A stretch of 64,000 bases of DNA from Paenibacillus sp. FSL K6-0276 (GTDB taxonomy: Bacteria; Bacillota; Bacilli; Paenibacillales; Paenibacillaceae). The stretch lies in assembly GCF_037977235.1 (NCBI RefSeq), contig NZ_CP150276.1, positions 3,410,001 through 3,474,000 of the forward strand, in the 5' to 3' direction. Shown here piece after piece: positions 1-8,999 of this stretch (its first letter is position 1; each line of letters starts with the position of its first letter). The translations under genes and the position numbers were made by a program. The notes under the pieces are model-generated. The model was not told the origin of the DNA and ran no database searches. It saw only the letters and a list, made by a program, of their open reading frames with translations.

Positions 1-392
1 ACTAACTGTATATCAGGCTTCACTGTTGCCAGAACTTCCGGTTCAAACAATAGTTGCTTCCAGCCCTTCCGTTCCATCGCATCATGTTGAATAACCGATA
101 CGATATCCTCTGGGAAGAAATTGCGAACATCTCCTAACCATTTTGCCAACCGAGGTGCTGATTTACCTGATCCTGCTCCTCTTTGTCCCGTGGCTGAAGA
201 GTTAGCAGCACCACTATTTACGATATCGCTTGTCTCATCATAGATAGCAGCCAGTGCTTGGTCCATGATGAGTTCATCTTCAGACAGGTGAATACTTGTG
301 TTTCCGCTAGAAACCGTCAATTGCTCTTCTGCAGACTGACCAAGTATAAGGCGCCACCGAGCTACAACACTTGAATCCACTGATGTACTCAT
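1..392 (-). CDS. VWA-domain protein, N-terminal part (runs off window)
   Basis: The reading frame is open from an ATG at 392 to the left edge, giving about 130 residues. The visible part has the pattern of the helical region before a von Willebrand A domain in YehP/CoxE-like proteins: RWRLILG near residue 13, then MDQALAAIYD, a low-complexity Gly/Ser/Ala linker, PRLAKWLGDVRNFFPED and LLFEPEVLA. The metal-binding DxSxS motif would lie beyond the edge, so the VWA assignment rests on this N-terminal pattern and on the neighbours. It starts 2 bases after the DUF5682 gene, so it is the last visible gene of the five-gene operon. MoxR AAA+ proteins commonly work with VWA proteins as chaperone-like pairs, which fits the context. 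The exact role is unknown. Confidence 0.75.
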   Translation of the reverse strand, partial: MSTSVDSSVVARWRLILGQSAEEQLTVSSGNTSIHLSEDELIMDQALAAIYDETSDIVNSGAANSSATGQRGAGSGKSAPRLAKWLGDVRNFFPEDIVSVIQHDAMERKGWKQLLFEPEVLATVKPDIQL

Positions 393-394
393 CG

Positions 395-2734
395 TCATAT
401 ATCTCCAAAGTCAAATTCATTCAAATCCTCAATCATCTTCGCTTCGGCCTCCTTCAGCTCACCCGTCAGAATCTCAGCAGCTTGCTCGGTGTTCACACCC
501 CACAATTCACCTAACAGTTCGGCAATCATCGTCTTTTCTCTTGATTCAAAGGTGCTGAAAGCACGCCTTAAGAACACTAACGCACGTACAAATTCTTCAT
601 CACCCAAAGAATTAATGTACTCATTCAATTGCTCCCACAGACTTAATCGAGACAAAAGTACATATCGATTACGCATTGACATCCCTTCGAACCAGCCAGC
701 TCCAAGTTCTGCGGGTATACCTGGTGACAAGCGCCTGGATACTTCTTCTGAACATTGCTGTGCAGTCATTGCATTACGTTCCAACAAAATGGAACACGCC
801 ACTCCAGACAAACGCGGATTGCAGTCATCCCTCTCCGACAAATGCTTTAGCTCTTGTACCCATAACAGCTCATCTACTTCCTCACTATGCTCAATAGCTG
901 CCTGATTCAGTATGTTCATAGCTCTAAGCATCTCACCTGAAGCCTCATCGTTACATTGGCTCGCATCCAGTAAGAATAGACAGGCTCGTCTGAACAGTTG
1001 TTCCAGCAAAGGAATGAGCGGTTTGGTATCGATCCGGCGAACATCGCCATACTGAATCAGAAGGGATAACTCATGAATGGAAGCAGCAATCTGCACCACA
1101 TCTCGAGTGTCAACAGCTAGACGCTGAAGCGTCTGCCGTCCTGCTTCCATCTGGTGTAACATTCCACACTCATAAGCCGTTCGAATAAGTGCTGACGCTT
1201 CCGCAATTGTACTGCTGCCATCTAATTTTTGTTGCAATACATAAGCTGAAGCAATCTCAATCGTTTCCCCAAGTAGCGTAGATTCAACGACCTGGATCTC
1301 AACTTCAGGAGACCACTTCATTACCCAGTGCTCTGCCCAAGTTGCACTAGATTGACCACTTGCTCTTAAGCTCACTAGATCGATCCCGAGCAATCTGAAC
1401 CTATGGAAAAGAAATGAACGGTTTAAGTCTAGATAAGCCGCTTCCTCGGAAGACACTCTTCGATTCTCTCGGAGATCTAGTTCAAGATCATTTGCTACAG
1501 GGGTCTTATATTTCTCAAGCTTCATGCGTTTCAATTGCCGATTCAGATCATCCTGAATCGGTGTCTGACTGATCCCCTCTGCTAGCTCACCGATAGCTGT
1601 CCCAATATCCGTACGCGCAAGCGCTTCAGCGATCACGCTAAGCTCTCCACGCCCCAGTAACGTCAGCGCCGCATCTCGCAGATCTCTTAACGTCGGCGCA
1701 CTTCCACCGTGAAGGGCAGCTAATGATTCTGCTAAGCGCACGGCCTCGATAATTTCTGCTGTAGAACGGTGTGTCCCGGTATTACGCAAGTATCTCGCTA
1801 CGGTAGACAGATAATGATGTGGCAAGTCCTCAAGTGAACCATTCATCATACGTTCCCACATCATTTGATAATAATGAGGAGCGAGGTTCCCTGCTCCATA
1901 GCCAGACAAAGAAGATAACTTATAGTACGTATAGGGCATAAGTGTTAGCTTCGTATTTAGTGAAGGAAGAGCATCTATTTCCTCATCCGACATGCCAGAC
2001 ACCAGATCAGCAAGCGCCGCTGCATGGTATGCTCCACATACAACAACGATCTTATCTGGTTGATGGCCAGCAGCGATTGTATCCTGAATCTGACGACGCA
2101 TATAAGCTTCACGTATCGTGTTGTGTGCATATTCTATTACGTTGTTATGTCTCTCATTCTCTTCCGAAATCTGACGCATCTGGGATGAGAAAGAAATGAT
2201 CGCTTCCTGATACGCACCCTTGTTAGTGTTGTGTTCGAAATTGCGCTCCCAATACATATCATAATCAAGCTCGCCAGCCAGCTCAGCTACTCTATCATAG
2301 AGAGAAGCTTCTTCAGGAGCTTGCACTACAGCATCGTTATCTTCAGAATGCACACTCTGTTCAGCAGCCACTCTGCTTTGGGTTCGTATATCCTGCAACG
2401 CTATGACCACTGATGAAGGTAAATCTATAAATGCTGTATAAGCTCCTTGCTGCTCCGCCCATCTCATCGCTTGATATTCGGGGGAATATGACGCAAGCGG
2501 CCAAAGAGCTGTTCGCACAGGAACTTCCTCCGTAAAAGCTAGAATGGCTATAGGAGGTTTGGTTGTCATGTTGATGACATGGCGAATCTCAGGTGTAGCA
2601 TCCGATGGACCCTCAATTAACACAGCTGTGGGCTCTATTTCATGAAGGAAGCTTAAAAGATGCTGCGCACCACCAGGAGACAAATGCCGCACCCCAAAAA
2701 TATGCACGCCAGCTCCAGTAGTTTCGCTCTCCAC
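395..2734 (-). CDS. DUF5682 family protein (YehM-like)
   Basis: A 779-residue protein of unknown biochemical function. The N-terminus carries GVRHLSPGG with His17, followed by VLIEGPSD with Glu41, and a third motif VVVVCGAYHAAAL with His237. This spacing of a G-x-x-H, an E-G and a second G-x-x-H resembles the TraB/TIKI and erythromycin-esterase/ChaN-like folds, so a metal-dependent hydrolase-like N-terminal domain is my inference. The rest is mostly helical. The start codon overlaps the last base of the AAA+ gene (ATG at 2734), which implies translational coupling. It lies between the MoxR-type ATPase and the VWA gene, the same association as yehM with yehL and yehP in E. coli. I recall this family being annotated as DUF5682. 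No signal peptide or membrane segment is seen, so it should be cytoplasmic. Confidence 0.8.
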   Translation of the reverse strand: MESETTGAGVHIFGVRHLSPGGAQHLLSFLHEIEPTAVLIEGPSDATPEIRHVINMTTKPPIAILAFTEEVPVRTALWPLASYSPEYQAMRWAEQQGAYTAFIDLPSSVVIALQDIRTQSRVAAEQSVHSEDNDAVVQAPEEASLYDRVAELAGELDYDMYWERNFEHNTNKGAYQEAIISFSSQMRQISEENERHNNVIEYAHNTIREAYMRRQIQDTIAAGHQPDKIVVVCGAYHAAALADLVSGMSDEEIDALPSLNTKLTLMPYTYYKLSSLSGYGAGNLAPHYYQMMWERMMNGSLEDLPHHYLSTVARYLRNTGTHRSTAEIIEAVRLAESLAALHGGSAPTLRDLRDAALTLLGRGELSVIAEALARTDIGTAIGELAEGISQTPIQDDLNRQLKRMKLEKYKTPVANDLELDLRENRRVSSEEAAYLDLNRSFLFHRFRLLGIDLVSLRASGQSSATWAEHWVMKWSPEVEIQVVESTLLGETIEIASAYVLQQKLDGSSTIAEASALIRTAYECGMLHQMEAGRQTLQRLAVDTRDVVQIAASIHELSLLIQYGDVRRIDTKPLIPLLEQLFRRACLFLLDASQCNDEASGEMLRAMNILNQAAIEHSEEVDELLWVQELKHLSERDDCNPRLSGVACSILLERNAMTAQQCSEEVSRRLSPGIPAELGAGWFEGMSMRNRYVLLSRLSLWEQLNEYINSLGDEEFVRALVFLRRAFSTFESREKTMIAELLGELWGVNTEQAAEILTGELKEAEAKMIEDLNEFDFGDI

Positions 2735-3828
2735 TAGTTCATCTCCTTACAAGCCGTATATAACCCCCGCCACTCTGCGCCACGTTTCTTCATAATATTA
2801 TCGAGATACTCTCTCCAGACGAGTTGATCCTTATCATCATCTTTCACAATGGCACCTTGCAGCCCTGCGGCCAGATCCTCGTCCGTCAGTTCTCCATTGC
2901 CGAAGCTTGCGGCCAGCGCCATACTATTCGTTAAGAGTGAGATCGCTTCAGCTGTGGAAATGACCCCTGCTGGAGACTTCACCTTCTCCTTCTTGTCCAA
3001 TGTCATCCCGCTGCGCAGCTCACGGAAGATTGTCACGACCTTATGTAAAGCTTCATCTGCAGGGAGCGCAGCTTGCAAATCGTAGGAGGAGGCAATCTCA
3101 CGTACCCGTTTCTTCACAATCTCAACTTCAGTATACAAATCCGCAGGTGCTGGAAGGACGATAATGTTAAAACGTCTTTTCAAGGCAGTTGACATGTCAT
3201 TGACACCGCGGTCTCTCGTATTAGCTGTTGCAATAATTGAGAAGCCTTTACGCGCGCTCATCTCCTTACCTAGCTCAGGAACTGATATTGTCTTCTCCGA
3301 TAAGATGGAGATCAACGCGTCTTGTACCTCAGATGCACAGCGAGAAATCTCCTCGAAACGCGCAATGCCCCCATCCTCCATAGCTCGCATGATGGGGCTC
3401 TTCACTAATGCTTCCGGCGTAGGGCCTTGTGCTAGAAGCATTGCGTAGTTCCACGAATAGCGGACCTGCTCTTCACTCGTACCCGCGGTCCCTTGTACGA
3501 CAAGTCCTGATTGTCCATATATGGCTGCTGATAAATTCTCAGATAACCATGACTTCGCTGTACCCGGCTCACCGATTAATAGCAGTGCACGATCGGTTAC
3601 CAGCGTGGCTATTGCCATCTCTATCAATCGCTTGTTACCAATGTACTTAGGGGTAATCTCGGTACTCCCTGCTTTACCGCCAATGATAAACGTCAGCACA
3701 GATTGGGGCGACATCTGCCATCCAGCTGGAACCTTACCGGTGTCCGCTTTCCGAAGCGCTTCCAACTCGTGCTGATACAACCTTTCTGCTGGCAGACGCA
3801 TAATATCTTGTAATAGTTCTTGACTCAT
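2734..3828 (-). CDS. MoxR-type AAA+ ATPase (YehL-like)
   Basis: A 364-residue AAA+ ATPase. Walker A is GEPGTAKS at residues 86-93. The Walker B region reads IARFEEIS at about 155-162, with F-E-E in place of the usual D-E. Sensor 1 is IIATANTRD near 198-206, and candidate arginine fingers are in ALKRRF at 218-219. The family remodels protein complexes and usually partners with a VWA protein and a substrate-like adaptor, both of which are encoded in this operon. The ATG at 3828 follows an AGAGGTG ribosome site and lies 6 bases after the HEAT-repeat gene. Length and motifs fit E. coli YehL. The target of the ATPase is not known. Confidence 0.88.
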   Translation of the reverse strand: MSQELLQDIMRLPAERLYQHELEALRKADTGKVPAGWQMSPQSVLTFIIGGKAGSTEITPKYIGNKRLIEMAIATLVTDRALLLIGEPGTAKSWLSENLSAAIYGQSGLVVQGTAGTSEEQVRYSWNYAMLLAQGPTPEALVKSPIMRAMEDGGIARFEEISRCASEVQDALISILSEKTISVPELGKEMSARKGFSIIATANTRDRGVNDMSTALKRRFNIIVLPAPADLYTEVEIVKKRVREIASSYDLQAALPADEALHKVVTIFRELRSGMTLDKKEKVKSPAGVISTAEAISLLTNSMALAASFGNGELTDEDLAAGLQGAIVKDDDKDQLVWREYLDNIMKKRGAEWRGLYTACKEMN

Positions 3829-3834
3829 CGTTTA

Positions 3835-5712
3835 TTACACCTCTTCTTTTGAGTTAGATGGCCCCTGCATGAGGCGAATGACATACCCAAGTTGTTCTTC
3901 TGCAACATCACTGAATCGAGGTAAGACTGTTGTTATTCGATTTACAGAATTTGTAGGAAGCAGGCATAGCTGCTCAAACGTATACGGTTCAATTAATCGA
4001 CATTCTGTATTTCTTTCATCCTCCAAAGCTGTTAGGAGAGCCTCTTGCAGGTGTTGTTTACTTATTCCTATACGCTCTAGGCCCATCAATAGTATATTGG
4101 CTTGCCGATGGCGAAATTCAGGATTATCGGTCAATTTGCGAAGCAAATACTGCAATGCCTTGTCATGTCCCGGCCGGGCAAAGGCACTTACCAGTTCGTA
4201 TTGGTCAAATTCTATAAAAGCATCAAGCCAGCGTAAATCCCATTGTGTAGCAAGTACTTCTGATGGCTGCATTTCGACCTTATACATATATTGAATTTGA
4301 TCTACAGGTGAATTCCATACTGCATCATAAGTTCCATGATATCGCTGAACTACTATTTCAGATATTGAGTGTAGCAATTGCTGCGTAATAGCAGAAGCGC
4401 GGTTAGTTGAAGAAGGCGCATGAATCTTTAAAACATCTAGGTATTGTTCATACACACGTTCTGGCGACAAGTAGAGATACGCATCTTTGAAAACATCATT
4501 TACGTATCGTCTGTTGTTTCTATAGTAGACAAGATCCTGCTCAAGTGTTTGTTGTAATACACGCTTGGCTTCCATAGAGTCTATCTGTCTAAAATAGGAG
4601 GTCGCTTCCTCGATCAATGAATTCCAGCTCAACTGGTTCATATATAATGGATACTGCTCAAGTACATTTAAATATAGTTTTTCTAGTTCAGGACTTTGTT
4701 TGTAAGATAAAACCCGAAGATACTGGACTACCCTGATCCATAATCCGTCTTTTTTCTTCGTATCGCCCATAATCTCCGGGACAGATTGAAGCATAACTGA
4801 GAACTCTTCAACAAGTCGTTGTGTGAGCTCTTGGGCTTGACACTGTCTCAGTGCAGGCACTACCAGTTCACTATCTTTTCCAGTAAATGCCTGATGCAGC
4901 CGATTCAGCGCACTTGCCGAGTCGCTCTTAGCCAGCGCATTATAGGCAGCTTCGCGAATCTTTTTCTTCTTATCTGTACTCCAAGCAAGCAATTCTTCTT
5001 CATATTGTCCCTTACCTGCGAGCAGAGAAATAGCCATGGCCCGAACATCTTCTGATCCTGAATCAGCAGCTTGATAGATCAGATCCTGAACGGTATCACC
5101 ACCTAATGTTGCGATCACGTACAGCTTTCTCGTCTCCACTATTCCTCCAGCAGGATCAAATTGATCAATGAGGATCGGAATAATCTGAGGGCCATAGGCT
5201 GGCAGTATCTGCTTCATCACAAGCTCGGCGATCTCAACATATGGATCTTGGAGGGCTGCTAACGCGGGATGAATCATTCGAAGATCTTGGAACAATCCAG
5301 CCTCATAAGCTTCCTTGATGATCTCATAACGTCCTCCACCACGAGTCTTTAGTGACATTTGTACCGCTGACAACTTACGATAAGAGAACTGAGTAGGTAA
5401 TTTTACCGGATGGACTTGCACCTTTAGCAGTTCACCATTAGGAGAAGTTGCTCCCTGTGTATGTAGCACCGAGCTTAGCAGCAGACTCAGCTCCTGTAGA
5501 TGCTGAGCAGACGAAGATCCTTCAGAATGATCTGGTTCAATGACCGCAACGATTCCTTCACCTAATCTTTTGAATATGGGAGCACGTTCACCCAACTGTT
5601 GAAACTGCGGCAATAGCCGCTTTAAGCGGAAATCCCCAGCAGCAAGCTCACTTCCTGCTATATAGAGCCGCTTTACCTCTTGATGAAGCTCTTGTAGTAA
5701 TGCAGTACTCAT
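3835..5712 (-). CDS. HEAT-repeat-like scaffold protein of the MoxR/VWA module
   Basis: A 625-residue, largely helical protein. Residues about 150-290 show repeated helix pairs of HEAT type, for example LRMIHPALAALQDPYVEIAE, ILIDQFDPAGG, and DVRAMAISLLAG followed by KIREAAYNALAKSD. The C-terminal half has no motif I recognise. I chose the ATG at 5712 rather than a codon 15 bases upstream because GGGAGG sits 8 bases before it. It lies 46 bases downstream of the SWIM gene and 6 bases upstream of the ATPase gene, so it belongs to the operon. E. coli yehLMPQ has no obvious counterpart, so this may be a lineage-specific adaptor. A binding or scaffold role is inferred from the fold only. Confidence 0.7.
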   Translation of the reverse strand: MSTALLQELHQEVKRLYIAGSELAAGDFRLKRLLPQFQQLGERAPIFKRLGEGIVAVIEPDHSEGSSSAQHLQELSLLLSSVLHTQGATSPNGELLKVQVHPVKLPTQFSYRKLSAVQMSLKTRGGGRYEIIKEAYEAGLFQDLRMIHPALAALQDPYVEIAELVMKQILPAYGPQIIPILIDQFDPAGGIVETRKLYVIATLGGDTVQDLIYQAADSGSEDVRAMAISLLAGKGQYEEELLAWSTDKKKKIREAAYNALAKSDSASALNRLHQAFTGKDSELVVPALRQCQAQELTQRLVEEFSVMLQSVPEIMGDTKKKDGLWIRVVQYLRVLSYKQSPELEKLYLNVLEQYPLYMNQLSWNSLIEEATSYFRQIDSMEAKRVLQQTLEQDLVYYRNNRRYVNDVFKDAYLYLSPERVYEQYLDVLKIHAPSSTNRASAITQQLLHSISEIVVQRYHGTYDAVWNSPVDQIQYMYKVEMQPSEVLATQWDLRWLDAFIEFDQYELVSAFARPGHDKALQYLLRKLTDNPEFRHRQANILLMGLERIGISKQHLQEALLTALEDERNTECRLIEPYTFEQLCLLPTNSVNRITTVLPRFSDVAEEQLGYVIRLMQGPSNSKEEV

Positions 5713-5758
5713 GGATATTCCTCCCAAAGTAAATGTGAAACTTATACTTTCTTATATT

Positions 5759-7198
5759 TTAATATAAGAGACGGATCATACTCGTCCCTTTGATAAGGGT
5801 TAACGGTTGTGCTTTCAATCGTCCAGTATCAAGTTGGTGCTCAAACATAAGCAGCATCGTAGTATCCGATAATTGATCGAGTGCAAAGTATTGTAACAGC
5901 GGGAGTGTATCCTGATCGAGTGCCACTACTTGATCTAACACCAAATGCTGACCCGATTCGTCCGTAATGACGAACTGATCTTCTTTAGTTTTCCTAATCT
6001 TATCCACATGCAGCAAGATCACAGGATTCTTATCTGCTAGCGGATTCTTTAACTGATTCTTTATCTGTTTGAAGCTTTCGGAATAAGAACGAGAAGCCCT
6101 AGAAACAATCCACTCTAAATCCTGATTTGTTAGAGGCCGTGTTGACATATTCTCGAAACGGACCCTCTGATTCCGGTCACCAGGATAACGATATAAGGAA
6201 GGGATGAGTGCAACATCAGTGAAACTATCTTCTTCATGAATATACTTAGCTGCTTTATAAGGGCGATATTGGAGCGTACGATGTATATCACCCGTAGACT
6301 TTTCTATCCAGTAGCCCAAGTCTACATATTCCTGTCTGGCTGCATCATCATAGCTGACAAATGAAAGCTGGATCAGTTCCACATCCTGACTCATCAAACC
6401 ATATTCCTTAAGCTCAGTTAGCTGCCAAGCATGACCAAGCCATTCTTCAATCGTAGATTCATGGTTCAATGCCATATCCGGATCTTCCAGCTTCATCGTT
6501 AGATGAGCGCGCCCTTTCTTGATGAACGCATGAATTCGTGTTAGTTGCTCTACAGCTAACGAATAAGACTCGTCACGGTTATCAGAAGAGGAGAGCAATA
6601 AGGCTAATCGTCTTAATTCAATCTGTGCACCGCTTAAGTAATAATTGCCCATCTTTTTCACATGCTCCTGAATATCCTTTACACCCTTGGCGTCTATTGT
6701 TCCAAGTCCTGCGCGTATAAGCGAGAGGGCCAGTTTCTCCAGTACTGCTAAGCCCTCCAGTTGAGCTCCAATCTTTTTCTTGAGTGCGGACTTGTTCACT
6801 TTCTTGGGCTTAGCATTAGCCCCTTCCGCAGCAAGCTCAGACTTTCGTTCTTCACGCTTACTCATCTTCTCCCGCTTAGCAGCAAGATCTTCAGGAATCG
6901 TTGCAGATACGAAAGTCTCCTTGCCCACATAGGCATATAGCAATCCAAGAACGTGCTTGCAAGGAATCTGCCTACTTGGACAAGTACAACGCATCACCGG
7001 CTTGTCAGATACAACAAAATCAGCAGAAGGATAATAGTTGCTGCTACCGCTACCACCGCATTCACCAAACAGAACCACGCCGTCTTCCGACTGATTAAAT
7101 TGTACGAATCGTTTCTTCTTAACTAGTCCTTGCCCGTTCTTAATCGCAGCACTGTTCGGTGCTAGAGTATCTATGAAGACTTCTGTGATATCTATCAA
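5759..7198 (-). CDS. SWIM zinc-finger protein (YehQ-like)
   Basis: A 479-residue protein with a SWIM zinc finger at residues 71-82, C-T-C then C-K-H in the expected CxCx(n)CxH arrangement. SWIM fingers bind DNA or proteins. A lysine-rich stretch follows (residues about 105-145). The rest of the protein is not recognised. The start is TTG at 7198, preceded by AGGGAGG with 7 bases spacing, and no better ATG is present. It is the first gene of the five-gene operon, with the order SWIM, HEAT, MoxR ATPase, DUF5682, VWA. The combination of SWIM, MoxR and VWA matches the yeh cluster of E. coli. The roughly 100-base gap upstream must hold the operon promoter, but I cannot pick out a convincing one. 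Confidence 0.82.
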   Translation of the reverse strand: MIDITEVFIDTLAPNSAAIKNGQGLVKKKRFVQFNQSEDGVVLFGECGGSGSSNYYPSADFVVSDKPVMRCTCPSRQIPCKHVLGLLYAYVGKETFVSATIPEDLAAKREKMSKREERKSELAAEGANAKPKKVNKSALKKKIGAQLEGLAVLEKLALSLIRAGLGTIDAKGVKDIQEHVKKMGNYYLSGAQIELRRLALLLSSSDNRDESYSLAVEQLTRIHAFIKKGRAHLTMKLEDPDMALNHESTIEEWLGHAWQLTELKEYGLMSQDVELIQLSFVSYDDAARQEYVDLGYWIEKSTGDIHRTLQYRPYKAAKYIHEEDSFTDVALIPSLYRYPGDRNQRVRFENMSTRPLTNQDLEWIVSRASRSYSESFKQIKNQLKNPLADKNPVILLHVDKIRKTKEDQFVITDESGQHLVLDQVVALDQDTLPLLQYFALDQLSDTTMLLMFEHQLDTGRLKAQPLTLIKGTSMIRLLY

Positions 7199-7305
7199 TC
7201 CATATCCTCCCTACCTATTATGCTTTTTAATATCTATGATAATATTAGCCCTTAATGAAAATTATTCTAAAAATAGAGCTGTCCATAACCCACTTTTCTA
7301 TTCCT

Positions 7306-8400
7306 TTAGTATAGAGTTTTTGTCGATTCAGCCGTGAATGGAATGATCTCGTCTATAGCTCCACTTTGAACTTTGGCAGGCCAAGCTGGATCGCTAATTA
7401 ATGCTCTGCCAACAGCAACCAAATCAAATTCCTCACGGTCCATTCTTTCTAGTAATTCATTAATGTTATCTTCTGTCTTCTGAGCTTTGTCTTCTGCAAA
7501 AAAATCACTGTGAAGACCGATGGAACCCACCGTAATACATGGTTTCCCCGTGATTTTCTTGGTCCACCCTGCGAGATTAAGCTCAGATCCTTCAAATTCA
7601 GGTTGGCTGAAGCGACGAGTGGAGCAATGGAAGATATCCACCCCAGCATTGCTTAGTGGAGTTAGAAAGCTTTCGAGCTCATCTGCATTTTTTGCCAGCT
7701 TCTCATCATAAGCACCCAATTTCCATTGAGAGAATCGTAGCACGATCGGAAAATCTGGCCCAACCGCTTTACGGCACGCTTCAATAACCTCTACTGCAAA
7801 TGTAGTTCTACCTACCAAATCGCCACCATAACGATCGGTACGTTTGTTCGTTCCTTCCCAGAAGAACTGGTCTATCAGATAACCATGTGCGCCGTGAATC
7901 TCGATGCCATCAAAACCCACTTTTTTCGCGTTCGCTGCCGCTTGAGCAAATGCTGAGACTAAGCTTTCAACTTCAGCTGTAGTCAGTGGCTCTGTCACAG
8001 GTTCTCCTGCTAAATTCAGACCAGAAGGGCCAATAGGAAGAGCTTCAACATTAGGACCTTCCCCTATAGTACGTGCCATTCCCACATGCCATAATTGCGG
8101 TATGATCTTACCACCAGCCGCGTGAACCTCTTCTACAACCTGCTTCCAGCCCTCTAAAGCTGCTTCTTCATGTATATTGGGAATATTGGCGTGGCTGACT
8201 GCCGAAGGATGATTAATGGCTGTACCCTCGGTAACGATCAATCCAACTCCACCCTCTGCCCGTCTACGGTAATATGCAGCAACATTACTTCTTGGTACAC
8301 CATCCGGTGAGTACACCCGAGTCATCGGCGCCATGACGATTCGGTTTGACAGCAAAAGATTCCCCACTTGAAAAGGTGAAAATAATAGCTCTGTATTCAT
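7306..8400 (-). CDS. NADH:flavin oxidoreductase, old yellow enzyme family
   Basis: A 364-residue FMN-dependent TIM-barrel oxidoreductase of the old yellow enzyme family. These enzymes reduce activated C=C bonds using NAD(P)H. Seen in the sequence: LFSPFQVGNLLLSNRIVMAP at the N-terminus (FMN phosphate-side strand), IIPQLWHVGM, the family motif EIHGAHGYLIDQFFW with the two active-site histidine-region residues, TDRYGG, and VGRALISDP near the C-terminus. The ATG at 8400 has GGAGGT 7 bases upstream; a TTG 15 bases further upstream lies in the ribosome site itself and is unlikely. It is a monocistronic gene downstream of the broken kinase fragment and upstream of the SWIM operon. The natural substrate cannot be told. 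Confidence 0.88.
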   Translation of the reverse strand: MNTELLFSPFQVGNLLLSNRIVMAPMTRVYSPDGVPRSNVAAYYRRRAEGGVGLIVTEGTAINHPSAVSHANIPNIHEEAALEGWKQVVEEVHAAGGKIIPQLWHVGMARTIGEGPNVEALPIGPSGLNLAGEPVTEPLTTAEVESLVSAFAQAAANAKKVGFDGIEIHGAHGYLIDQFFWEGTNKRTDRYGGDLVGRTTFAVEVIEACRKAVGPDFPIVLRFSQWKLGAYDEKLAKNADELESFLTPLSNAGVDIFHCSTRRFSQPEFEGSELNLAGWTKKITGKPCITVGSIGLHSDFFAEDKAQKTEDNINELLERMDREEFDLVAVGRALISDPAWPAKVQSGAIDEIIPFTAESTKTLY

Positions 8401-8486
8401 ACATATTACCTCCAATTGATTATTTGATTACTTTAAGTAAGGCTAATTATCTACCCAGAAGATGGAAAATGCAAATTTTTAAGATC

Positions 8487-8741
8487 TTAATTATTGTATA
8501 ATCTACTAACCTTGTTCTGATATAACAGCAACTTAGCTTCAAATTTATCTCGATGATTTTCAAAATCATGTGTCCATTGATACATCTTTTTTAACATCAT
8601 AATATCCGATTTATAATGACACTTCTCAATACCCATTTTCTGCTTTAGAAACCGAAAGAAAATTCTGATTTTACGCTTCCGCAGCTTTGCCAATGTGGTT
8701 TTACCACTAGCTACAATTCCAATGATAAAAACTTTTTTCAA
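8487..8741 (-). pseudogene. Deleted remnant of a P-loop topology-modulation/adenylate-kinase-like protein
   Basis: The 84-codon frame begins with a P-loop (IGIVASGKTTLAK) and then jumps directly to what in intact relatives is the C-terminal third (RKIRIFFRFLKQKMGIEK and a KMYQWTHDFENH segment). About 80-100 residues that should lie between are missing, including the substrate-binding region. The frame has survived the deletion, so a short protein could still be made, from a TTG. I read it as a decayed copy of the family annotated as DNA topology modulation protein FlaR. Function is unlikely. Confidence 0.6.
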
Positions 8742-8934
8742 AATACTAGAAAGTATAAGGTTTTCACCTATACTTTACGTCTAATATTTCTCGCTTAAAC
8801 GCTTACCGTCCTTATAAGGACGCCAAAGTCGTTTATGCTTGTATGTTCTCCTTAGTAATCCACGTGACGGTTTGTACTATTAAAGCTACTAAATTCTGCT
8901 AATAAGTTCAATGAATGATTTTCAAAAAAATATT

Positions 8935-8975
8935 AAAAAAAAACCGAACACCGCAGAATCTGCGAATGCCCGGTT
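8935..8975 (-). terminator. Rho-independent terminator of the rhamnose operon
   Basis: On the minus strand, stems AACCG/CGGTT and CGCAG/CTGCG close around ATT, followed by a run of eight or more T. It begins 25 bases after the rhaD stop. Confidence 0.85.
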
Positions 8976-8999
8976 CTCATCATTGCAATTAAGAACTTT

